NCBI GenBank assembly: GCA_025924475.1
Contig: JAICIH010000003.1
Location: forward strand, 1-48,874
DNA: 48,874 nt
From: Bryobacteraceae bacterium
GTDB taxonomy: Bacteria; Acidobacteriota; Terriglobia; Bryobacterales; Bryobacteraceae
Direction: 5' to 3'
Shown: positions 16,474 to 24,320 of the stretch, piece by piece
Layout: the number at the start of each line of letters is the position of its first letter
Numbering within the stretch: position 1 is the stretch's first letter
Program-made: the position numbers and the translations under genes
The notes under the pieces: generated by a model
The model's database searches: none
What the model saw: the letters and a program-made list of their open reading frames with translations, nothing else
Told to the model about the DNA's origin: nothing

Positions 16474-17343
16474 TTGCGCACAGGTATCTTCCTCGCTTTC
16501 TTCGCTATCTACGTCCTCTGGGGCTCCACGTTTTTTGCCATTCGCGTGGCGGTAGAAACCGTTCCGCCGCTCCTCGCCGCCGGCATCCGCTTTACTTTCG
16601 CCGGGCTGGTTCTATATGGCTGGTCAGGCGTGCGCGGCGGACCCCATCCCACCAGCCGCGAATGGCGTAATCTGGCGGTCCTCGGCGTTCTTCTCTTCCT
16701 GATTCCCTACAGTGGCCTTTTCTGGGCCGAGAAGACTGTGCCATCGGGCATTGCCTCGCTGCTCGTCGCCACCATCCCGATCTCGACCGCGCTGCTGCAG
16801 ATTTTCGTCTTCCATAAAGAGCCGTTTCGCTGGTCGCTCTTACTTTCTCTGGGTCTCGGCTTCGCCGGAGTCGCGGTCCTGGCCTTCGATTCGGGACCGC
16901 ATGGCGCCAACCTGGCCGCTTGCGTGGTCCTTCTGTTGTGCTCCACTTCCTGGGCGCTCGGAACCGTAATCGCGAAGCAGGCGGCTTTGCCTACATCAAA
17001 AATAACCAGCGCGGGCGTGCAAATGCTCCTCGGCGGCGTGCTGCTATTGCTCTTTTCGCTGCCGGCCGGTGAATGGCACACAATTCCCCACATCTCACCG
17101 CGCGCCACGATCGCCATCGCCTATCTGGCCGTTGCGGGTTCCATTGTCGCCTTCACGGCCTATCTATGGCTCCTTGGCCGCATGTCCGCCACCACCGTTA
17201 CCAGCTATGCCTATGTCAACCCGGTTGTCGCGCTGCTCCTCGGCCACTTCGTCGGCAACGAGGATCTCTCGTTGCGCACCCTCACCGGCGCGGCGCTCGT
17301 GCTGGCCGGCGTAGTTCTGATTGTCAAACAAAAATCAAACTAA
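16474..17343 (+). CDS. EamA/DMT-family transporter
   Basis: 289 residues and ten predicted membrane helices in two EamA repeats. The first repeat opens FLAFFAIYVLWGSTFFAIRVA, and the second contains SIVAFTAYLWLLGRMSATTVTSYAYVNPVVALLLG (in part), a strong family hallmark. Drug/metabolite superfamily members export amino acids or metabolites across the inner membrane; substrate not predictable. The only usable start in frame is TTG 16474; an ATG at 16458 lies in another frame. No ribosome-binding site is visible, so start or upstream frame is uncertain. Confidence 0.88.
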   Translation: MRTGIFLAFFAIYVLWGSTFFAIRVAVETVPPLLAAGIRFTFAGLVLYGWSGVRGGPHPTSREWRNLAVLGVLLFLIPYSGLFWAEKTVPSGIASLLVATIPISTALLQIFVFHKEPFRWSLLLSLGLGFAGVAVLAFDSGPHGANLAACVVLLLCSTSWALGTVIAKQAALPTSKITSAGVQMLLGGVLLLLFSLPAGEWHTIPHISPRATIAIAYLAVAGSIVAFTAYLWLLGRMSATTVTSYAYVNPVVALLLGHFVGNEDLSLRTLTGAALVLAGVVLIVKQKSN

Positions 17344-17364
17344 GCCGGGACGGTAATGGAGCGC

Positions 17365-19164
17365 CTATGGGTTACTGAGCGTCTGCGGATTGCCCGCCCG
17401 CGGAGCAAATGGCGCAAAGATGAAATTCCGCGCGTGAATCGTGCCGTTCCCCAGCACCATGTTGTAGCCTGACGCCGTTGTCGAATAGTAGCCGTTGTAT
17501 CCGGGAATTCCTTGTTGGAAGTAGGAGAACCAGGTGCCCGCTTCCTGCTCGGCCGCCTGCGCGTAGATCTGGTAATTGACGATGCCCAGCCGGCCGCCCA
17601 CATTCTGTTCTTCGAGTGCCAGCAGCCCCGCGAATTCCGGCGAAGACGCGCTCGTGCCGACCACCAGGTACAACCCGCCGTTCCACGCCACTACGACGCT
17701 GCTACGGTCATTCCCGCAAGGCGTGATCGCCCCCGTAGGACATCCGCCCATGTGCAATGAGACGTCCGGAATCGCTCGGTTTCTCGCGCCCGTCTTCACC
17801 AGCGTTTGATAATCCGGCTTGGCGAAAAGAGCGCTCTCGCCTCCGCCCGACGCCCAGTAACCGCCGGAAATCAGATTGCCCACTCCGTAAGGGTCGTTCG
17901 GTTTTTCCGGATCGCCAAACGCGTTTTCCGAAACATACGTGGATTCGAGACTCCCCGCTTGCGACGTCGTCACCAGGTTGGTGCCTCCCACCGCCGTCAC
18001 GTACGGACTGGAAGCCGGAAATTCCACGCCCGGCAGATACGAACCCACCACCACTGGCGGGTCTTGTGGGGGCGTGGTTGCATATGCAATCGGCGGCACT
18101 CCTAGCGCGCCGCTATCGCCCGAGCTTGCAACGAACGTCATCCCCTGCGCGCTTCCCTGCTTAAAAATCTCGTTCTCCAGCCGCAGCAGATACGTGAAGT
18201 CGGAGCCGCCGTTGTAAGCGGCAGTGTAAAGCTCCTCTGCTCCTCCAAACGACGAGTTCACGATATCAACGGCGTTGTCCTCCACCACGTTGAGATAGCC
18301 CGCTATCACCGCCGCATCACTGAAATCGGGAAGGCTATAGATCACGATCGTCGCTCCTGGAGCCATTCCGGCGCTCTGTTCCACATCAAGCGCCGCTTCC
18401 ACCGAAATGCCGTCGTTCGCGTCGAATGCCGTGCCGCCAAAAACCGGCCGCCGCACGACTTTGGGCGGCTTCATTTTTTCGTGCGCGAAATAGGCCGCAA
18501 TATCGCTGTCTAAAACATCGGAAGGGACCACCACTCCGATGGCCGTCCCGCGGCCATCCAGAGTTTGCACCGACGGAAAATCGTACGCCTGCTTGAGATC
18601 GGTAAACCAATACGGCCCCGTCGTTCCGTAACGATTCGCGGCAACCGGCGACACCTGCGACGCGTGGCTCCGCATATGCACAGCCGGAGAAAACGCCGCA
18701 ATATGCGCTCCGGCTTCGATGAAGTCGCGCGGCAGCGCCAACGGCCACCGCGCTGCCAGCCTGTCATGACCATGCCGCGTCTTGGCATTCCACAAAATCA
18801 CGCCGAACGCCGACTCTACTCCGTCGACCGGGCCGCGCACATGGATTCCATGCGAATGAGTCCCGGTTACCGTCAGCCCTGCCGCGCGCAAACGCGCCGA
18901 AATGCGCTCGACGGCGTGTGGGTTCGGCCCGAAGCGCGCCCGGAATTCCGCCGGCGTCAGCCATTGGTGATAACTCGGCGACCCTTTGGTATGTTGCGCG
19001 CGAATCAGCTCGTCTAATTGATCCACGTTCCGCAGCGGTAGAAACACATCGAACTCTACACTCTGCTGCCGTGCCGCCTGGCTCAAAAACGTAAGCGGCT
19101 GGGCGGCCTCCGCGCCCCACGCCGCCAGAAAAGCGCTGAACAGCGCTCCGAAAGCGAGTCGCAT
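17365..19164 (-). CDS. Secreted S53 (sedolisin/kumamolisin) serine-carboxyl protease
   Basis: 599 residues: signal peptide (about 1-20), pro-kumamolisin activation domain (about 25-165, with SPSYHQWLTPAEFRARFGP) and the subtilisin-like catalytic domain (about 180-590). The catalytic set is present: Glu256 and Asp260 in SVEAALDVEQ, oxyanion Asp350 in SSGDSG, and Ser505 in GTSASSP. Acid-active endopeptidase secreted as a zymogen, in keeping with acidic soil habitats. The C-terminal calcium site usually reads D-x-T-x-G ... GYD-x-x-TG-x-G; here it is QQGIPGYNG and SGYNMVLGNG, so the expected Asp residues are replaced. Confidence 0.95.
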   Translation of the reverse strand: MRLAFGALFSAFLAAWGAEAAQPLTFLSQAARQQSVEFDVFLPLRNVDQLDELIRAQHTKGSPSYHQWLTPAEFRARFGPNPHAVERISARLRAAGLTVTGTHSHGIHVRGPVDGVESAFGVILWNAKTRHGHDRLAARWPLALPRDFIEAGAHIAAFSPAVHMRSHASQVSPVAANRYGTTGPYWFTDLKQAYDFPSVQTLDGRGTAIGVVVPSDVLDSDIAAYFAHEKMKPPKVVRRPVFGGTAFDANDGISVEAALDVEQSAGMAPGATIVIYSLPDFSDAAVIAGYLNVVEDNAVDIVNSSFGGAEELYTAAYNGGSDFTYLLRLENEIFKQGSAQGMTFVASSGDSGALGVPPIAYATTPPQDPPVVVGSYLPGVEFPASSPYVTAVGGTNLVTTSQAGSLESTYVSENAFGDPEKPNDPYGVGNLISGGYWASGGGESALFAKPDYQTLVKTGARNRAIPDVSLHMGGCPTGAITPCGNDRSSVVVAWNGGLYLVVGTSASSPEFAGLLALEEQNVGGRLGIVNYQIYAQAAEQEAGTWFSYFQQGIPGYNGYYSTTASGYNMVLGNGTIHARNFIFAPFAPRAGNPQTLSNP

Positions 19165-19284
19165 AGTGGCATCAGAGTATCACAATGTACTAGTAGTTCT
19201 GAAACTTCAGTGCTGCATTTACAATTGCATGCGCCTACCGATGCTGTGCTTGGCCCCAGACAAAACGTAAATGTGAGGTATAGT

Positions 19285-21183
19285 TCAAGCCTCTTCCCCC
19301 TTCTGCGGATCAATCGGAGCGGCATCGGGCCGGTCCGCACTGGCCTCCGGCACAATTCGCGGCGATACGCGAAGTATGGGCGTGGGACGTGGTTGTTTGT
19401 AGCTCGGGCGACTGGACTCGGGTGCTGTGCTGACGTTATGAGCCGATGCCAGCAACGGCTTCATCCACTGCTGAATGAACTCGCGTTGATGCTGGGTTAC
19501 ACGATAGCTGGGTGGCGGTTCGTCTGGCCCACGATCGAGCAATTGCACATAGCTCAGTTCACCCGGTTCCGGCTCACTGAGACCAAGCTGAAATTGCTGA
19601 AGCACTTCTTCCAGACGTGCCAAGGCCGAACGAAATCGGATCCATCGATGGTTGTCCCAAGTTAGGGTGACACCTTTGGTGGGGTGGAGGAAGTGCGAGA
19701 GAAGCAGCTCCGCTGCCTTCAAACCGCGGTCGCTTACCTCGGTTACCACAGCCGGGTCCATATCAAGATTGAGTCCTCCTTCCTTACCCTCGTCCAGACG
19801 AATATGTACGATGCGATCACGGTAACCTGGAACGGTCATCTGGCGATTCTCGGTCCAGTTTCGGGCTGCGTCAATCATGGTCGCGGCGTATTTGAAAATT
19901 GCGCCAATACTGTTTGGGTCGGGAATACGATGAAACTGTTCACCGAATCCTTCCGAGTTGCGTGACGGCATCCAAACAACGCCCTCGGGACGGTCTTCCC
20001 GAATCCCTTGCAAGTCGATGCCAAATGTAGGCCATCGGGGCAGCGGTGCATCAAACATATAAATCGGAAAGTTGCTGCAGATGCCGCCGTCAAGGAACCA
20101 ACATCGCTCGGGCGTACGCCACTTGTCCTGCTGCGGCGCCCCACTCGTTTCCGGTTGAGCTAATGAGAAATCCACGGCATACAGCGGAACCGCACGAAAC
20201 AAGACTGGGAAGCTGAGGCTCATGCGTGCCGCGACCAGAACCGGCATCTCGCTGGCTTGCGGAAGGCGGCAAAATCCGGTTTCGTCCACTTCGGTGGTTC
20301 CCTTCTCAGGGGGGCGTTGGTGTTTCTCCATCCACTGAATCACCGGCTTCGGAAAATACTCTTCCAGATCGCTACGTTTGAAATAAAATTGCGCAGAGTC
20401 GAATGGCAGACCGTATGGCCGGCGGTGCGTAAGGCAGGTGGAGATCATTCGTAACTGGATGCCGTGTGTGTTTAGATCGCCAAAGGTCAACGGCTCGTGG
20501 AGCGGTTTGCCGGCCAGATCGTTTATGTACTCGTGGAACCATGCGGTAAGCGCAGGATGACCGGAGCGGTTCTGTGTCATGCCCGAGCACAAGCCAAATC
20601 CTTTCCGGGGGAGGAGACTGAGTTTCGAGAACAACACCGTGGCCAAACCGGCTGTGAGACCTCCAATGAGCCACAGTGCTGAAGAAAGGCGGTCGAAAAG
20701 CGACGCTCGTAGCGTCGAAAACAAAGGGAGCAAAATATATAGCGCGGTCAGGATGGCAAATAGAAACCACACGAGCCAAGCGCCTTTTACCAGGGCGCCA
20801 AATACGGAGATCCACTGGCGAACTCCCTTGCGTGTGAAGCTGACTCCGAGATCAAAGAGGATGCGCACCGCGGGATCGGGCTGGAAGAGCCGGAAAAGAT
20901 TTGTATGCTTACTCCCATTGGGCTTTGCTGCGAGGAATGCCGGAAGACGGGAGAGCTTCTCGAATCCCTCTCCGCTGCCTTGCGCCCGGCGATATTCCGC
21001 TGCCGCAGTTGCTGCAGCTGCTATGGCGCCCGCAGAAGTCCCGCCGATATTCACAAATCGGTAGATTTCGGCCAAGCGGCACACGGCGCTCGGATAGACG
21101 ACTCCACTCGTGATTCCACCTTTCATCACGACGTCGCATTTTTTTGATGGGTGAAGGAAATCCGGGCGAGATACGTCGGACAT
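19285..21183 (-). CDS. Patatin-like phospholipase with internal membrane segment
   Basis: 632 residues from the ATG at 21183; GTG codons at 21186 and 21201 are alternatives. The patatin fold is split. VVMKGGITSGVVYP supplies the oxyanion glycines and GGTSAGAIAAAAT the nucleophile Ser (G-T-S-A-G); after about 300 residues, FLDGGICSNFPI gives the Asp-Gly-Gly of the dyad. The intervening stretch contains two or three hydrophobic helices (about 125-195: GAWLVWFLFAILTALYILLP, then a second run), so the enzyme is likely membrane-anchored. The last 70 residues are Pro/Ser-rich. Acyl hydrolase acting on lipids. It starts 64 bases downstream of the leftward ADOP gene, probably in one operon. Confidence 0.85.
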   Translation of the reverse strand: MSDVSRPDFLHPSKKCDVVMKGGITSGVVYPSAVCRLAEIYRFVNIGGTSAGAIAAAATAAAEYRRAQGSGEGFEKLSRLPAFLAAKPNGSKHTNLFRLFQPDPAVRILFDLGVSFTRKGVRQWISVFGALVKGAWLVWFLFAILTALYILLPLFSTLRASLFDRLSSALWLIGGLTAGLATVLFSKLSLLPRKGFGLCSGMTQNRSGHPALTAWFHEYINDLAGKPLHEPLTFGDLNTHGIQLRMISTCLTHRRPYGLPFDSAQFYFKRSDLEEYFPKPVIQWMEKHQRPPEKGTTEVDETGFCRLPQASEMPVLVAARMSLSFPVLFRAVPLYAVDFSLAQPETSGAPQQDKWRTPERCWFLDGGICSNFPIYMFDAPLPRWPTFGIDLQGIREDRPEGVVWMPSRNSEGFGEQFHRIPDPNSIGAIFKYAATMIDAARNWTENRQMTVPGYRDRIVHIRLDEGKEGGLNLDMDPAVVTEVSDRGLKAAELLLSHFLHPTKGVTLTWDNHRWIRFRSALARLEEVLQQFQLGLSEPEPGELSYVQLLDRGPDEPPPSYRVTQHQREFIQQWMKPLLASAHNVSTAPESSRPSYKQPRPTPILRVSPRIVPEASADRPDAAPIDPQKGEEA

Positions 21184-21247
21184 CACCGAATGATCTATCA
21201 CATTTGCGCTTCAGGACACCGAATATTTGTGGCTGTTGCTGAAGTGC

Positions 21248-23841
21248 TTACTCCGATCCAATTGCTCTCATAGGATCGACGATACAAGCTTTTCTGGCGG
21301 GAACTGCGCACGCGACAACGGTCACTGTTAGGAACAAGAGCGCGACAGCAATAAACGTTAGCGGATCGAGAGGACCGATGCCGAAAGTTAGACTGCGCAT
21401 CAGGTAGAGAGCCGCGGGCGCGGCAGCAACGCCGATCAACGCTAGCGCGAAGCCTTCTCGAATTACTGTGCGGAGCACATCCGCATGGGTCGCGCCTAAT
21501 GCGATCCTCAACCCGAACTCACGAGTGCGCCGGCTAACCGAGTATGCCACCACGCCATAAATACCGATGGTTGCCAACAAGAGCGCCAGCAACGCGAAAG
21601 CGCTAAACAGGAGCAAATTGAAACGGCGAGGCGCAAGCGAATTCGCCAGGTAGCCAGTCATGGTTTGCATATATGCCACCGGCTGCTCTGGTCTCAATCG
21701 ATGGACTATCGTGCGCACCGGTTCGGCAACCGATAGCGGGCTCTGCGCGCGAACGAATAAGTTGAAGGACCCTAGAAAATGATTTGTTTCATCCTGCACG
21801 TAAGGCATGTACAGGGCTGGCTCTGTAGGCGCGTCGAGAGCCTCGTGCTTAATATTGGCAACCACACCTACGACTTCACGAAGGCGTGTGGAGCCCAGTG
21901 CACGCCGGCCAGCGCCCGTGTAACCGACCCTCAGGTGTTTACCAATTGGGTTCTCGCCCGGCCAAAAACGTTTCGCGAACAGCTCATTTACAACGACAAC
22001 GGGCATGCTGGTGGGTGCATCGAAAAGATTAAAGGAACGACCCGCAATCATCCGCGCTCCGATGGCCCGGAAGAATTCCGGACTAATAAAGCATGCTTTC
22101 GATGTGGGAACACGGTTTGGATCTACAGCGTTGCCTGGAAACTCGAGCTGGGCCAAAGCTGCCGAACCGCCAGGAGCGCAGTCGCCGATTGCGGCGCGCT
22201 CCACACCTGGAAGATTGCTCGCCCGCTCGAGCAACTCGCGAACGAATGTCTGCTGCTCCGGCGCAGGACGGTTGGCGCGCATATAGGCCATCAGTAATTT
22301 CTGCGGTTCAAAACCAGGATTGACATGAGTAACTTGCCAGAAGCTGTGTACCAAACCCCGGCCGCAGCTAGTAGTACGACGGAGCCAGCAATTTCCGAAA
22401 TTACGAGTAGGCGTAATCCATGCTTGCCGCCACGGCCTACCTCACTGCGGCCGGTCCTGAGTACTCGATTGAGGTTGATTCTTCCAATGCCCGCGGCGGG
22501 CGCCCACCCGAAAAGCAGAACGGCGCCGAAGGAGATAGCAATCGTGAAAAGGCAAACGGGAATATCGATGCCGATTGTGGTTCCACGCGGCAAATTCGCT
22601 TCGTTCTGGCTTAGCAGCGCGATCATTCCTGCGGAAGCGAGTCCGATACCCAACGCGCCGCCGATCAGTCCCAGAACCCCGTTTTCAGTAAGAAACTGTC
22701 GAAGGATTCTGCCAGAACTCGCGCCCAAGCCCTGTCGAACCGCAATTTCCACCTGCCGCGAATTGGCGCGCGCTAAAAGGAGATTGGCCAGGTTTGCACA
22801 AGTGATGATCAAAACCAGAACCACAGCAGTCATCAATAAGCGAAGAGGTTTCTCGACCCCGCCGACTAAGTACTCTTTGAGCGGGACCAGATTGACTGAT
22901 GCGTTTGAACCGGCGCCTGGAGCCCGGCGCAGAATACCGGAAAGGTCCTGTTCGGCCTGGCGCGGAGTCACGCCCGGTTTCAATCTGCCGATCACCGTGA
23001 GAAATTTGTTGTTTCTCCATTTCATGAAGTCGAAATCCGGAATGAGACTCTGCCACACGTCCGTCTCCGGGAACAGATCGGGCATTGGCGGCATAACTCC
23101 CACGACTGTGTTTGCACCTTGGTTGAAGCTGAGTATGCGGCCAATAATGTTGGGATCGCCGCCGAATTCCTTCTGCCAAAAGCGATAAGAGAGAATGACG
23201 CTGGCCTCGCCGGCGTGATATTCGCGAGGCTCGTATAGACGTCCAAGCAGAGGCTTTACGCCCAGCGCGGGAAAAAACTCCGGCGAAACACCAGCGCAAT
23301 GCACTACCACCGGACCTACTTTCGACGACTGAAATGTTTCAGTGAAATAGGGAATGACGGCCGAGATTTGCTCGAAGGAGCGATTTTGCTCGTGATAGTC
23401 GGCGAAATCGGGCCCGGACACGGCCCCGGCCAGCGAGCCACCGAATCCTGTATCTTCCAAAGCAACAAAGAGCCGCTCCGGGTTCTGAAACGGCAAGGGA
23501 CGAAGTAACACGGCATGAACAATGCTGAACATGGCCGTATTTGCTCCGATACCACCTGCGAGCATGAAGACAGCTGCGATGGTAAAGCCCGCGTTTTTTC
23601 TAAGAACGCGGGCTGCGTAGTGAAGATCTTGTTTCAATCGCTCTACAGAACTCCAACCCCACATCTCTCGCGTAATCTCCTTGACGAGCCCAATGTTCCC
23701 GAATTCGCGATGCACTGATTCCTGGGCTTCCCGGCTGGACTCCCCGGATTCAATCCGATCCTGGACTGCCATTCGGAAATGCGCTCCGATCTCTTCGTCC
23801 AGTTCTTGCTCGCGTGCGCGACGATGCCATGGCCAGTGCAT
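21248..23841 (-). pseudogene. ADOP-class ABC permease with N-terminal prefix domain, one-base frameshift
   Basis: Two frames encode one protein of about 864 residues: 23841 down to about 22355, and on to 21248. Residues 1-60 (MHWPWHRRAREQELDEEIGAHFRMA) are the ADOP cytoplasmic prefix, followed by a MacB-like periplasmic domain, FtsX helices (VLIITCANLANLLLARA), a second periplasmic domain and closing helices (IGIYGVVAYSVSRRTREFGLRIALG). The first frame ends abnormally after VVLLAAAGV, and the second continues LVHSFWQVTHVNPGF. One extra T in the TTT run (plus-strand AAA, 22353-22355) would restore the frame. Likely operon with the patatin gene. Real inactivation or sequencing error cannot be told apart here. 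Confidence 0.85.
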
Positions 23842-23850
23842 TGTTCACCC

Positions 23851-23894
23851 GGCTGTAGGTATTCTACATCCATAGGCAGTAGGCTGTCTACATG
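23851..23894. promoter_or_regulatory. Two direct copies of an imperfect palindrome upstream of the leftward ADOP gene
   Basis: GGCTGTAGGTATTCTACATC (23851-23870) and GGCAGTAGGCTGTCTACATG (23875-23894) share GGC-x-GTAGG-x4-CTACAT, 24 bases apart, about two helical turns. They begin ten bases upstream of the ADOP start codon, a position suited to repressor sites. The ATGTAG/CTACAT arms recall PadR-type operators, but assignment to the nearby PadR is inference. Confidence 0.5.
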
Positions 23895-23934
23895 CCGGGT
23901 TTGCTTCGGTTGGAGATCGGAATCTCCCCTAGAC

Positions 23935-23968
23935 ATTTGATAAGAGATGCAGTATTCTCTTATCAAAT
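23935..23968. promoter_or_regulatory. Candidate PadR operator, 13-bp perfect inverted repeat
   Basis: Arms ATTTGATAAGAGA (23935-23947) and TCTCTTATCAAAT (23956-23968) flank TGCAGTAT. It ends four bases before the PadR start codon, so bound protein would cover the padR-ADOP promoter or start. Perfect 13-base arms in a 131-base divergent region strongly suggest an autoregulatory operator. Confidence 0.75.
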
Positions 23969-23972
23969 ATCT

Positions 23973-24320
23973 ATGGGACGAAAGAAACAATCTCCTGGAC
24001 CCGGCGAACTGGTTCAGGGCACCTTGGATATGCTCGTCCTCCAAACGCTCTCCCTTGGTCCGATGCACGGTTGGGGAATTAGCAAGCGGATCCAGCAAGT
24101 ATCTGACCAAGTACTTCGCGTTGAGGAAGGCTCGCTTTACCCGGCGCTGCGCCGTTTAGAGCTCAATGGATTGATTCGGGCGGAATGGGGCGCCTCGGAA
24201 AATAATCGACGCGCCCGATTTTATAGCTTGAGCAACGCAGGCCGCCGCCAGTTGGTCCGGGAAAAGACACGTTGGCAGGACCTCTCCCAAGCGATTGCAA
24301 AGGTATTGGAGACCGTCTGA
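23973..24320 (+). CDS. PadR-family transcriptional regulator
   Basis: 115 residues from ATG 23973; the open frame extends further up but across the palindrome. Winged-helix PadR N-domain: GELVQGTLDMLVLQTLSLGPMHGWGISKRIQQ, VLRVEEGSLYPALRRLELNGLI and NNRRARFYSLSNAGRRQL (in parts), then a short C-terminal helix. ADOP genes in Acidobacteriota are commonly preceded by such regulators. The TGA stop shares its A with the ATG of the ADOP gene (24320), so the two are translationally coupled. Confidence 0.93.
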   Translation: MGRKKQSPGPGELVQGTLDMLVLQTLSLGPMHGWGISKRIQQVSDQVLRVEEGSLYPALRRLELNGLIRAEWGASENNRRARFYSLSNAGRRQLVREKTRWQDLSQAIAKVLETV

